A stretch of 64,000 nucleotides of DNA, taken from positions 1-64,000 of the forward strand of contig NZ_KB905345.1 of NCBI RefSeq assembly GCF_000378765.1. Direction: 5' to 3'. The notes below the pieces were generated by a model. That model had not been told where the DNA came from. It was given only the letters and a program-made list of their open reading frames with translations, and searched no databases. Shown here piece by piece: positions 26,314 to 34,796 of the stretch. The position numbers and the translations under genes were made by a program. Position 1 is the first letter of the stretch. The number at the start of each line of letters is the position of its first letter. The stretch comes from Psychroflexus tropicus DSM 15496. Its GTDB lineage: Bacteria; Bacteroidota; Bacteroidia; Flavobacteriales; Flavobacteriaceae.

Positions 26314-27486
26314 CTACCCTACCACTTTAATAATTTCTGAAGTGATATAGTCTATTTGTTCTTTATCCAATTCGGTATGCATGGGTAAAGCAATCACTTC
26401 ATCCACCAATTGATTAGTCACACCAAATTCCTTTTCATCATAACGCTCATCTTTGTAAGCCTTTTGAGAATGTAGGGGTATCGGATAGTAGATACCGTGA
26501 GGAATATTATTTTTCTTAAAATGCTCCGCTAATTCATCTCGCTTTCCATTTTTGATTTTAATGGTGTACTGATGAAAGACATGACAATCGCAGGTATCAC
26601 AAATGCCTTGTGAATTATCGCATCTTTTGTGAGTTTTAGTTTGTGGAGTTTCAATATGTTCAGACTTACTTAAGGCTTCCGTATAATGTCTGGCCGCATT
26701 TTGACGTCTTGAGCTATACTCGTCCAAGTGCCCAAGTTTGATGTCTAAAATAGCTGCTTGTATGCTATCTAAACGTGAATTCACCCCTACTACATCGTGA
26801 TGGTAACGTTCGTACATCCCGTGGTTTACAACCCCTCTTATGATGTGTGCTAAGTCGTCATCGTTAGTGAAAATTGCGCCTCCGTCACCGTAAGCTCCTA
26901 AGTTTTTAGAGGGGAAAAAAGACGTTGCCCCTACGTCACCAATAGTTCCAGCTTTTTGCTGAGATCCATCTTTGAATGTATAATTGGCACCAATAGCTTG
27001 AGCATTATCCTCTATCACGTAAAGATCGTGAGCCTTTGCAATCTCCATGATTTCTTCCATCTGCGCTACGTGACCAAAGAGATGAACTGGAACTATAGCC
27101 TTTGTTTTTGGAGTAATGGCTTCTTCCAATTTTTTAAGATCCATATTGAAACTATCCTTATCAACGTCGATAAGAACAGGCGTTAAATTCAATAGGGCGA
27201 TCACTTCTACTGTAGCGGCAAAGGTGAAATCCACAGTAATGACTTCGTCTCCGGGTTTTAGGCCGAGACCCATCATAGATATTTGCAAGGCATCTGTTCC
27301 ATTAGCACAAGGAATCACATGCTTTACGCCTAAATAAGTTTCCAGGTGTTCCTGAAATTTTTTGACCGCAGGGCCATTGATATAAGACGTTGAATTTAAA
27401 ACTTCAAAAATGGATTGATCCACTTCTTCTTTTATTTGATCGTATTGACCCTTCAGGTCAACCATTTGTAATTTTCTCATTTGCAT
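26314..27486 (-). CDS. DegT/DnrJ/EryC1/StrS-family sugar aminotransferase
   Basis: This 390-aa PLP enzyme of the sugar aminotransferase family typically makes amino sugars for surface polysaccharide. The PLP lysine is in FFPSKNLGAYGDGGA, with the family blocks ANGTDALQISMMGL and DVTFAATVEVIALLNL-like segments nearby (exact: VDFTFAATVEVIALL). An unusual insertion at about residues 287-300 holds four cysteines (C-x6-C-x2-C-x-C, RCDNSQGICDTCDCHVFHQ), a possible metal site. It is divergent from the Kdo transferase gene. A -7-like TATTTTTG lies on the minus strand at 27505-27498. The start may be the first or second ATG. Confidence 0.88.
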   Translation of the reverse strand: MQMRKLQMVDLKGQYDQIKEEVDQSIFEVLNSTSYINGPAVKKFQEHLETYLGVKHVIPCANGTDALQISMMGLGLKPGDEVITVDFTFAATVEVIALLNLTPVLIDVDKDSFNMDLKKLEEAITPKTKAIVPVHLFGHVAQMEEIMEIAKAHDLYVIEDNAQAIGANYTFKDGSQQKAGTIGDVGATSFFPSKNLGAYGDGGAIFTNDDDLAHIIRGVVNHGMYERYHHDVVGVNSRLDSIQAAILDIKLGHLDEYSSRRQNAARHYTEALSKSEHIETPQTKTHKRCDNSQGICDTCDCHVFHQYTIKIKNGKRDELAEHFKKNNIPHGIYYPIPLHSQKAYKDERYDEKEFGVTNQLVDEVIALPMHTELDKEQIDYITSEIIKVVG

Positions 27487-27497
27487 TGTATCTCCTA

Positions 27498-27524
27498 CAA
27501 AAATAAGAATATTAAGTATTCAAA
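27498..27524 (-). promoter_or_regulatory. promoter candidate of the DegT gene
   Basis: The minus strand has TTTG at 27524-27521 and TATTTTTG at 27505-27498. The -7 box is an exact consensus match, but the 15-bp spacer is shorter than the usual 17-23. The box ends 11 bp before the ATG. Confidence 0.4.
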
Positions 27525-27567
27525 TGGACAATTCTTCTAAAAGCTTATTTTTGGAAAAAATCCTGAT

Positions 27568-28809
27568 TTGAAATTTTTGTATCAATGCATCATCCATTTT
27601 GTTCAATTTATTCTACCAGTTCTAAAAATATCTGGTGGTAAATTAAAATCGTTTGTTGAAGGTCGTCAAGGCTGGGCAGATAACTTAAGACATCAGGTCT
27701 CTGATAATGATAAGGTTATATGGTTTCACGCCGCTTCTTTAGGCGAATATGAGCAGGCTGTACCTATCATTAACTCCCTTAAGACTTCACATCCGTATTA
27801 TAAAATTGCGGTGAGTTTTTTCTCTCCTTCTGGCTATGAAGTAAAAAAGAAAGATTCTAAATTGGATGTAGTAACATATCTCCCCTTGGATACTAAAAAA
27901 AATGCAAAGTTATTTCTTGATATTTTAAAGCCTAAACTTGCTCTAATTATCAAATATGAAGTCTGGCCCAACATGATGGATGTGCTCTACGAGCGTAAAA
28001 TTAATAGTTACCTTATCTCTGGATTATTTCGGCAAGAGCAATTGTATTTTAAACCTTTAGGTAAATTCATGGCTCAGGCTTTAGGTAAGTTTGATCATAT
28101 TTTTGTTCAAAATGAAGAGTCTTTAAAGCTTCTTCAACAACACGGCTTCAATCATTCAAGCATTTCTGGTGATACTCGCTACGATAGAGTTATAGCTCAA
28201 TTGGGCATGGATAATCAATTGGATTTTATGGAGTCTTTTACTGCTTCAGGAGAACTCACGATTGTATTTGGAAGTACCTGGCCGGAAGACCTATCGGTAT
28301 GTATAGACGCCATCAATAACTTACCAAAAAAGATTAAGGTTGTTATCGCCCCTCATCAGATCAATTCTAACCAAATTCAGCATATAAAAAAGAAGTTGAC
28401 AAAGAAAACGCTTTGTTATACTCAGTTAACAAGCCAAGATTTGAATAATTATCAGGTATTGATTCTAGATACCATTGGCTTACTCACCAAAGTATACAGC
28501 TATGCCAATGTGGCATATGTAGGCGGAGGTATGGGCCTAAGTGGACTTCACAACATTTTGGAACCCGCAGCTTTTGGAATACCAGTGATTATTGGAAAAA
28601 ATTACGGTAAGTTCCCGGAAGCCAAAATGCTAAGACGTTTAGGAGGATTGTTTAATATTGATTCTAAGGAGGAGTTTAACTCTATTCTAGAAAAAATGAT
28701 AAATGATAAAACCTTTAGAGAAAAAAGCGGACAGATTTGCGGGCATTTCGTCAATAGTGAAGCTGGCGCTACTCCAGTTATTTTGGAGAAAATTACAAAG
28801 CAGTTATAA
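27568..28809 (+). CDS. waaA: 3-deoxy-D-manno-octulosonic acid (Kdo) transferase
   Basis: This 413-aa glycosyltransferase adds Kdo to lipid A precursor at the cytosolic face of the inner membrane. An N-terminal membrane anchor (about 1-20) precedes the Kdo-transferase domain with FVEGRQGW, VIWFHAASLGEYEQA (the glutamate being the catalytic base in the family) and IIKYEVWPNM. The donor-binding domain has YVGGGMGLSGLHNILEPA. The start is TTG at 27568; no in-frame ATG precedes the conserved region. A TATTTTTG -7-like box lies at 27546-27553. Confidence 0.93.
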   Translation: MKFLYQCIIHFVQFILPVLKISGGKLKSFVEGRQGWADNLRHQVSDNDKVIWFHAASLGEYEQAVPIINSLKTSHPYYKIAVSFFSPSGYEVKKKDSKLDVVTYLPLDTKKNAKLFLDILKPKLALIIKYEVWPNMMDVLYERKINSYLISGLFRQEQLYFKPLGKFMAQALGKFDHIFVQNEESLKLLQQHGFNHSSISGDTRYDRVIAQLGMDNQLDFMESFTASGELTIVFGSTWPEDLSVCIDAINNLPKKIKVVIAPHQINSNQIQHIKKKLTKKTLCYTQLTSQDLNNYQVLILDTIGLLTKVYSYANVAYVGGGMGLSGLHNILEPAAFGIPVIIGKNYGKFPEAKMLRRLGGLFNIDSKEEFNSILEKMINDKTFREKSGQICGHFVNSEAGATPVILEKITKQL

Positions 28810-28854
28810 CCAGAAAATATCATTGCAACTTCTTCATTAGGGAACTAGAAACTA

Positions 28855-30342
28855 TTAAGCCCTTGGTTTTTTATTTAATCTTATCACGAAGAAAACCATA
28901 AATACCACGCAGAGTAATGCCAATGCAAGAGAGCTTACAATAAGAAGTTTTTGAACGGCTTCCAGTACGTTGGTTGCAGCGCTAAAATTTCCTAAAACCA
29001 GAAAGCCCAGAGTAAAGATAAATAGCAGAGATCCCCAAAGCCATTTGTGAAGTGTTGAAGGATTAATCCTTTCTAGGTCTGAAAACATACTCAACACGAA
29101 TATTGCAGAATCTACTGAAGTGATTAAAAATCCAAATAATAAGATCACTGCTAAAACAACTGCATAACTCCCTAATGGATATTGATTTAAAAGAACAAAT
29201 GTTGCAGTGAAAACATTTTCAAATGCTGATTCTGAAACCAGTCCGCTTTCAATAAGTTCTATTGCAGAAGTTCCAAAACTGGTAAACCAAATAAAAGTAC
29301 CTAAGCTTGGGACAATCAAAACTCCCAAGATCATCTCACGAAGGCTCCTCCCTTTAGATATTCTGGCAATAAATATCCCAGTAAAGGGAGCCCAGGCCAA
29401 CCAAAACGCCCAATAGTAATAGGTCCAATCTGATAAAAATACTTCACTAAAATTAAAATCTCCTATAGCCAAGCTAAGCGGAAAAAAGTCTATTATAAGC
29501 GCAATAGAAGTGTTGAAAAAATTGGATACAAGGTGAGAAAAATCAGTTTGAAGACTCGCAAAGGCAAGAAGAAGTAGCGTAAGTCCAATATTGAGATTTG
29601 AAAGCAGCTGTATTCCTCTTTTAAGGCCTCGTATTGAAGATGTTATGGCTAACCCGAAAATTAAAAAGCAAAGTATGATAGTAGAGCTGAAATTTAATTC
29701 CACATCAGAGATAAAGTCAAGCCCACCTTTTAATTGTCTGATGCCAAGAGCCACAGCACTCACGATACCAAATACAGTTGTCAAAATAACCAAAAGGTCA
29801 ATAGGCAAAGCAATACTATCAACTTGCTTATGGGTAATAACGTGACTTAATTGAATATTCTTTTTTTGAACAAAAAGTAAATAAGCGATGAAGACCGCAA
29901 AGAGTCCATAAAAAGCCCAGGCCGTAAAGCCCCAATGATAAAAAGTCATCTCCAAACCATGAATAAGCTTAGACCCCTCCAGCTCTATTCCAGGATTTTG
30001 CATCATAAAAACAGGCTCCTGCACGGCTCTTAAAATTATTCCTGCACCCATCCCAGTAGAATACATCATTGCCAGCCAGGATAAAGTAGAGTATTCTGCT
30101 GGGTCATTACCTAACTTCAACTTTCCAAACTTAGAAAATGCTATAACTAACAAATAAACAAGAATGACGAGTCCCAGCACTAGATAAAATCCACCAAATA
30201 GGGATCTAATCCAATTTGAAGCTAAAGTGATAGAATGAAAAGATTGATTTGGAAAAAACAGAAACATGATGCTCAATAAGCCTAAAACCAAAAGACATGC
30301 CAGTAGAATTCTATTTTTCTTTTGAAGTGAAGGCAACATCAA
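28855..30342 (-). CDS. BCCT-family betaine/choline/carnitine-type transporter
   Basis: This 495-aa inner-membrane transporter with about 12 TM segments has the BCCT hallmarks: YSTGMGAGIILRAVQEPVF in TM3-4 (compare GxGIG...EP) and the tryptophan-rich YYYWAFWLAWAPFTGIFIARIS in TM8-9. BCCT proteins take up quaternary ammonium osmolytes or related zwitterions by sodium or proton coupling. The glycine motif reads MGAGI, which is GxGI but not the usual GIGIG, so the coupling ion is unclear. It is 6 bp downstream of the DUF2461 gene and probably cotranscribed with the S24 repressor. Confidence 0.9.
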   Translation of the reverse strand: MMLPSLQKKNRILLACLLVLGLLSIMFLFFPNQSFHSITLASNWIRSLFGGFYLVLGLVILVYLLVIAFSKFGKLKLGNDPAEYSTLSWLAMMYSTGMGAGIILRAVQEPVFMMQNPGIELEGSKLIHGLEMTFYHWGFTAWAFYGLFAVFIAYLLFVQKKNIQLSHVITHKQVDSIALPIDLLVILTTVFGIVSAVALGIRQLKGGLDFISDVELNFSSTIILCFLIFGLAITSSIRGLKRGIQLLSNLNIGLTLLLLAFASLQTDFSHLVSNFFNTSIALIIDFFPLSLAIGDFNFSEVFLSDWTYYYWAFWLAWAPFTGIFIARISKGRSLREMILGVLIVPSLGTFIWFTSFGTSAIELIESGLVSESAFENVFTATFVLLNQYPLGSYAVVLAVILLFGFLITSVDSAIFVLSMFSDLERINPSTLHKWLWGSLLFIFTLGFLVLGNFSAATNVLEAVQKLLIVSSLALALLCVVFMVFFVIRLNKKPRA

Positions 30343-30348
30343 TTTTTT

Positions 30349-31005
30349 TTAAACAGTCACTGCTTTATTAAGGTATCTTCTAAAAGGCAGCATGACCTTG
30401 TAAGCTTCAATAACCTTATCCATAAAATCATCTGCGAAAACGTCTTTTCGTGAAAAGGGTTTCATAGCTGCAAAGCTTTTGAGTCTTAGCAACTCTATAT
30501 GCCTATGCTCTTGAGTAAACCCCTTAGGTGAGGTTTTCAATTTATCATCATCTTCCATCAATCCACCAAAATGCTTTTGAAATTCATTTGAGTTGATGAT
30601 ATCCTTAAACTCCTCGCCATTATAATCTATAGCTTCTCGAATACTTTTCAACAGCTCAGATTTAGGCTTATAAAAGCCACCTGCAACAAAAATTTCTTCT
30701 ACCCCTAAATGAATATAAAAATCACCGGTTTTAGGACGCTTATCCATCCCCGCTCCAAAATGGTCTTTGTAAGTAGGTTTGTTAGGATGATAAAGCAAGT
30801 TATTATTAATTCGATTTACAGCCTTTTTACCAGAGGATGAATAATAATATTCATCGAGTTTAGAAAGTTTATGATCGAGTTCCTCAAGCCATTTTACATA
30901 ATCAGCTTTAACGGTTTCATACCAATCACGATTATCATCCATCCAGTCTTTACTATTGTTCTTTTGAAGGGCTTCCAAAAAGTCAAATAAACGTTTAAAG
31001 TCCAT
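30349..31005 (-). CDS. DUF2461 domain-containing protein
   Basis: This 218-aa soluble protein is of the DUF2461 family, recognised by LEALQKNNSKDWMDDNRDWYE at the N-terminus and by NPNKPTYKDHFGAG-like (exact: HPNKPTYKDHFGAGMDK) and FYIHLGVEEIFVAGGFYKP in the middle. Function unknown; the family is widespread in Bacteroidota. Its start codon overlaps the stop of the upstream repressor by 1 nt, so the two are coupled. Confidence 0.85.
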   Translation of the reverse strand: MDFKRLFDFLEALQKNNSKDWMDDNRDWYETVKADYVKWLEELDHKLSKLDEYYYSSSGKKAVNRINNNLLYHPNKPTYKDHFGAGMDKRPKTGDFYIHLGVEEIFVAGGFYKPKSELLKSIREAIDYNGEEFKDIINSNEFQKHFGGLMEDDDKLKTSPKGFTQEHRHIELLRLKSFAAMKPFSRKDVFADDFMDKVIEAYKVMLPFRRYLNKAVTV

Positions 31006-31778
31006 TAATTAGATTTTATAGAATTAAGTTGTGTTTTGAGCTCTTCCATAGATTGCTCTAGTTTTTTGAGCATACTATTCTCAGAATTCTCATTAATCGA
31101 AAAAGTTAATTTACTGGTCACTTCCCAAATCTCCTGGATTTCTGAAGCTTCAACTTCATACGGAGGATAATAGGTGTTGGTCGAAATCAGTGAAATCTTA
31201 TGAGAGTTAGGATGTTTGTGGAGCTTTTTCACCATGACAGAATCCTGCAAAACAAACACGTAAACTTTATGATTGACAGCCTGCTGGAGACTCTCCACAG
31301 ACTTACCTAAAACCCAGTCTTCAGAATGAAAGTTAGGTTCCATACTATCTCCTTCTACCTGAAAACCCCTGTAGGAAGCATTCCGAAACTGTGGAATTGG
31401 CATCTCAAAGGCTGGAAGCTGATGATACCATTCTGCATCACCAATGTTTTGAGGATAACCTGCCGCCGCTTTCTGATTAACCAATAGCATATTCTCTCTG
31501 GAATTGGTTTCGTCTACTGAGATGACCTTAGGCATCGAATTGATGTGATGTACATCGAGCTTCTTTTGAAAACTTTCTCCATAAAGCCATAGCGGATTAA
31601 CTTCAAATATTTTAAGAAGCATCATTACTACTTGCCCTGAGAGCTTTGTCTTACCTCGTTCTATATCGGATGTTGAGTTTTTGATGTGAAGTACCTCTGC
31701 GAATTCAGATTGAGTAAAATTATGCTCTTCTCGAATTTGTTTGAATCGTTTAATTTCTAAGGGTAAATCCGCTTTCAT
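31005..31778 (-). CDS. XRE-type helix-turn-helix repressor with S24 (LexA/CI-like) peptidase domain
   Basis: This 257-aa regulator has an N-terminal HTH (about 8-62; REEHNFTQSEFAEVLHIKNS and SDIERGK) and a C-terminal S24 domain. The S24 part has an Ala-Gly site in KAAAGYP (about 95), the nucleophile serine in VEGDSMEPNF, and the catalytic lysine in VMVKKLHK. Such repressors can cleave themselves when RecA is activated. A C-terminal coiled coil (about 228-257) is extra. It heads an operon with DUF2461 and the BCCT transporter, and a 42-bp inverted repeat directly upstream (31793-31834) is a good operator candidate. Confidence 0.9.
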   Translation of the reverse strand: MKADLPLEIKRFKQIREEHNFTQSEFAEVLHIKNSTSDIERGKTKLSGQVVMMLLKIFEVNPLWLYGESFQKKLDVHHINSMPKVISVDETNSRENMLLVNQKAAAGYPQNIGDAEWYHQLPAFEMPIPQFRNASYRGFQVEGDSMEPNFHSEDWVLGKSVESLQQAVNHKVYVFVLQDSVMVKKLHKHPNSHKISLISTNTYYPPYEVEASEIQEIWEVTSKLTFSINENSENSMLKKLEQSMEELKTQLNSIKSN

Positions 31779-31792
31779 AGTTAAAATGATTA

Positions 31793-31834
31793 GATTAGGA
31801 ATTATTCCATGAAGCTAAGGAAAAAATCCTAATC
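31793..31834. promoter_or_regulatory. 42-bp inverted repeat, operator candidate of the S24 repressor
   Basis: Two 16-bp arms, GATTAGGAATTATTCC (31793-31808) and GGAAAAAATCCTAATC (31819-31834), are separated by 10 bp. The outer 8 bp of each arm match perfectly and 14 of 16 match overall. It starts 15 bp upstream of the repressor ATG and lies in the divergent gap with aroQ. There is no T-run, so it is not a terminator. Confidence 0.55.
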
Positions 31835-31864
31835 AATTAAAATATTTCGCTTAAATTATTTTAA

Positions 31865-31872
31865 TAAATTTG
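31865..31872 (+). promoter_or_regulatory. -7 box candidate of aroQ
   Basis: TAAATTTG matches TAnnTTTG, 18 bp before the aroQ ATG. An imperfect -33 box TTTC is at 31845-31848 (16-bp spacer). It is 31 bp from the edge of the inverted repeat at 31793-31834, close enough for the repressor to affect it. Confidence 0.45.
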
Positions 31873-31890
31873 ATTTCTAATTCATTCTCT

Positions 31891-32307
31891 ATGAAAATAC
31901 ATATCATTAATGGTCCCAACCTTAATATTCTTGGCAAAAGAGAGCCTGAAATTTACGGAAAGTCCACCTTTAAAGACTACTTCACAGAACTTCAATTTGA
32001 ATTTAAGGAGTTGGAACTGTCTTATTTTCAATCCAACATTGAAGGCGAACTCATTTCTGAGCTGCAAGAAGCTGATGATAATGTAGATGGTATAATACTT
32101 AACGCAGCTGCTTACACCCATACCTCTGTTGCCATTGGAGATGCCATTAAAGCTATTGGCACTCCCGTTATAGAGGTGCATATTTCGAACACTCATGCCA
32201 GAGAAGATTTTAGAAAAACTTCATTTGTATCTCCCAATGCTTTTGGAATCATTACTGGTTTCGGCTTGAGAAGCTATGAGTTAGCCATCAGAAGTTTTTT
32301 AGACTAA
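31891..32307 (+). CDS. aroQ: 3-dehydroquinate dehydratase, type II
   Basis: About 138 aa from the ATG at 31891 (MKIHIINGPNLNILG); an in-frame TTG at 31870 lies inside the -7 box and is less likely. It performs the third step of the shikimate pathway. Type II hallmarks: INGPNLNILGKREPEIYG, the catalytic tyrosine in that stretch, QSNIEGELISELQEA, LNAAAYTHTSVAI and EVHISNTHAREDFR with the catalytic histidine. Length is normal. Confidence 0.96.
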   Translation: MKIHIINGPNLNILGKREPEIYGKSTFKDYFTELQFEFKELELSYFQSNIEGELISELQEADDNVDGIILNAAAYTHTSVAIGDAIKAIGTPVIEVHISNTHAREDFRKTSFVSPNAFGIITGFGLRSYELAIRSFLD

Positions 32308-32311
32308 TACT

Positions 32312-32893
32312 ATGAGAATTATGATCAGACGCGGATTAATTATTACATTTTTATTACTTATAAACTTTGGTTTTTCCCAAGAGAAAAACGAGGTAGAAAA
32401 ACGAGTCAAGAAGAATGAAGTTCCCGAAACTGCCTTAGAATGGTTGAAAGATGCTTATGAAAAAAAGCGTAGAACAAAATGGTATTTTCAAACCGATGGT
32501 GAGGAAGAAGTTTTTGAAGCTAAACTTAAGCATAAAAGACATTTACACAGTATAGAGTTTAATATGAGAGGAGTCGTTCAAAATATTGAAGTGCTCATCA
32601 AAGAAAAAGAAATCGATGAAGATGTCTATGAAGTGATCTTATCCTATCTTAAAGAAACCTACACTAAGTATTCGTTATCGAAAATTCAAATTCAATATAC
32701 AGGTCAACCCGACGATCTTGAAGATTTAATAGACGAAAATGAATTAGAGAATTTAAAAATCAGCTACGAAATCGAATACTATGGCAAAACCGAAACTAAA
32801 GATGAATTATGGGAGGGCTTATTTGATCACTCTGGCCGTTTATTAAATAAACGTATCGTGAAAATTAAGAATACCGATAATCTAGATTACTAA
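32312..32893 (+). CDS. exported protein of unknown function (PepSY-like charged repeats)
   Basis: This 193-aa protein has an N-terminal signal peptide (about 1-22, NFGFSQ). The mature part is very rich in lysine and glutamate and has the LKDAYEKKRRTKWYFQTDGEEEVFEAKLKH pattern of PepSY-like/BLIP-fold periplasmic proteins. Two similar halves (about 35-105 and 105-185) are possible. It follows aroQ by 4 bp and is 1 bp from the next gene, so it is probably translated with the DUF2490 protein. No function is assigned. Confidence 0.72.
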   Translation: MRIMIRRGLIITFLLLINFGFSQEKNEVEKRVKKNEVPETALEWLKDAYEKKRRTKWYFQTDGEEEVFEAKLKHKRHLHSIEFNMRGVVQNIEVLIKEKEIDEDVYEVILSYLKETYTKYSLSKIQIQYTGQPDDLEDLIDENELENLKISYEIEYYGKTETKDELWEGLFDHSGRLLNKRIVKIKNTDNLDY

Positions 32894-32894
32894 T

Positions 32895-33575
32895 ATGAAG
32901 TATATTTACCTCATTGCCATATTATTTTTATGCCTCAACTTAAAAGCACAAAATGATCGTTTTATTTTTGGTTTTTTCCCTGAAGCGTCTTTAAAATATA
33001 ATATTTCAGAAAAATATTCTATCACTCATAAAGTCGAATCCCAACACGGTCTTTTCGATTCTAACCGACTAAATGATGAGCTTCAGTATGAGCATAGCTT
33101 GACCGATTTGCAAAGTTTTATAGGGAGACGCCTTACCCCTTTTCTTAAGGCTGATATCGGTTATCAATATAGAGTTGAAGAAGGTGAAAACACCCACAGA
33201 ACCATACAACAGGTGTCGATTTTGCAAAGAGGTTCGTTTTATAGAATCGGACATCGAGTACGAATCGATCAAACTTATTTTCAAGAAGAATCTACACTCC
33301 ACAGGGCTCGTTACAGAATTAAAGGTCAAATTCCTTTACAGGGACGAGAATTGGATCCAGGTGAAAACTATCTAGCCATTTCCAACGAATTGATCTACAT
33401 GATTCAAAGCAGTGAAGACGATCTTGAAAACCGACTAACAGCTGCCTACGGGTTCTACATTGATGATAAAAATAAAATTGAAATAGGGCTAGATTATCGG
33501 ACTGATGATTATTTAGTTAAAGACCGATTTAGACACCGCTTATGGTTCAAATTTGGGTATTACAAATCGCTTTAA
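32895..33575 (+). CDS. DUF2490 domain outer-membrane beta-barrel protein
   Basis: This 226-aa protein has a signal peptide (about 1-18, LNLKAQ) and alternating amphipathic strands rich in arginine and aromatics, for example FYRIGHRVRIDQTYF and RFRHRLWFKFGYYKSL at the C-terminus. It matches the DUF2490 barrel family common in Bacteroidota, located in the outer membrane, function unknown. It starts 1 bp after the upstream secreted protein. Confidence 0.82.
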   Translation: MKYIYLIAILFLCLNLKAQNDRFIFGFFPEASLKYNISEKYSITHKVESQHGLFDSNRLNDELQYEHSLTDLQSFIGRRLTPFLKADIGYQYRVEEGENTHRTIQQVSILQRGSFYRIGHRVRIDQTYFQEESTLHRARYRIKGQIPLQGRELDPGENYLAISNELIYMIQSSEDDLENRLTAAYGFYIDDKNKIEIGLDYRTDDYLVKDRFRHRLWFKFGYYKSL

Positions 33576-33584
33576 ATCTAAGAT

Positions 33585-34796
33585 ATGAAAATACTTCATA
33601 CCGCAGATTGGCACATAGGTAAACGCTTGCATAAGGTAGATTTATCTCAAGATTTTGACCTGTTTATAGACTGGCTCCGTGAGTATTTGAAAAAAAATCC
33701 TGTAGACATTCTCCTGCTATCTGGTGATGTTTTTGATTTTTCAAATCCATCTAGCGAGTCTAGAAACCAATATTACAGGTCACTTATAAAGCTGAAAACA
33801 TTCCAGCTAAAAATCATAATTACAGGAGGCAATCATGATTCTCCTAGTGTGTTGGAGGCTCCTAAAGAAATTTTGAATCAGCTGGATATTCATGTCATTG
33901 GGCAGATGCCTGAAGCCTTTGAAGACTGTTTGATCCCAGTACCATCGGCCCAAAACACGGAGTTGGTAATAGCCGCAATTCCTTATCTAAGAAGTAAAAA
34001 TCTACAGCGACAATTTTCTGCTGAATGTCATGAGAATAAACAGGCCGCCGTTAAAGAAAGTATTGCTTATCACTTTCAGGAAGCGGCCAAACTGGCCAAA
34101 AAGAATTATCCTCACCTTCCACTTGTTGCGATGGGACATTTATTCGCGACAGGCGCTAGTGTTTCTGAAAGTGAACGCGATATTCAAATTGGGAATTTAG
34201 CAGGACTTGAGGCCAGTCATTTTGGAGAGGATTACAGTTACATCGCTTTGGGGCATATTCACAAACCCCAGCGATTACAGGCCGAAACTCCAATTTTTTA
34301 CAGTGGTTCCCCTATTCCACTCTCCTTTAGTGAACGCAGAAATGAGAAACGCATTTTGATTTTAGATACGGAAAAATCTTATGAACCCAAGGGCATTTCT
34401 ATTCCTAAATTCAGAGATTTGGTACTTATCAAAGGGACGTTAGAAGAGATCAAAACGAAATTGGTAAGTATAGAAAATAATCATCCGTTGAAGACTTTGA
34501 TTGAAATTGAATTGCACGAAGCAGAATTTTCAGCTTCCAAAACCTATGAGTTGGAACAACTCATTGAAAGCTTCAATCAACCTAATTGCGAGATTGTAAA
34601 GCATAAGGTCATTTTTAAAAACAAGTCTGAAATTGAACGGGGCATTTCTTCTGTGGAAAGTCAGATTTCAGATTTCACACCAAAAGAAGTCTTTCAAAAG
34701 AAACTAGAAGGAATTGATGAGACAGAGGATACCAAGCTAGAGCTCATGTCTGCATTTGAAGAAATTCTGGACGAACTGAATAGGTCTGAAGAATGA
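33585..34796 (+). CDS. sbcD: exonuclease subunit SbcD
   Basis: This 403-aa Mre11-type calcineurin-like phosphoesterase is the nuclease subunit of SbcCD, which opens hairpins and trims DNA ends. Metal-binding motifs: LHTADWHIGK, LSGDVFDFSNP, GGNHDSP, MGHLF and ALGHIHKPQ. The capping domain fills the C-terminal ~130 residues. The stop overlaps the sbcC ATG (ATGA at 34793), a classic coupled pair. Confidence 0.95.
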   Translation: MKILHTADWHIGKRLHKVDLSQDFDLFIDWLREYLKKNPVDILLLSGDVFDFSNPSSESRNQYYRSLIKLKTFQLKIIITGGNHDSPSVLEAPKEILNQLDIHVIGQMPEAFEDCLIPVPSAQNTELVIAAIPYLRSKNLQRQFSAECHENKQAAVKESIAYHFQEAAKLAKKNYPHLPLVAMGHLFATGASVSESERDIQIGNLAGLEASHFGEDYSYIALGHIHKPQRLQAETPIFYSGSPIPLSFSERRNEKRILILDTEKSYEPKGISIPKFRDLVLIKGTLEEIKTKLVSIENNHPLKTLIEIELHEAEFSASKTYELEQLIESFNQPNCEIVKHKVIFKNKSEIERGISSVESQISDFTPKEVFQKKLEGIDETEDTKLELMSAFEEILDELNRSEE

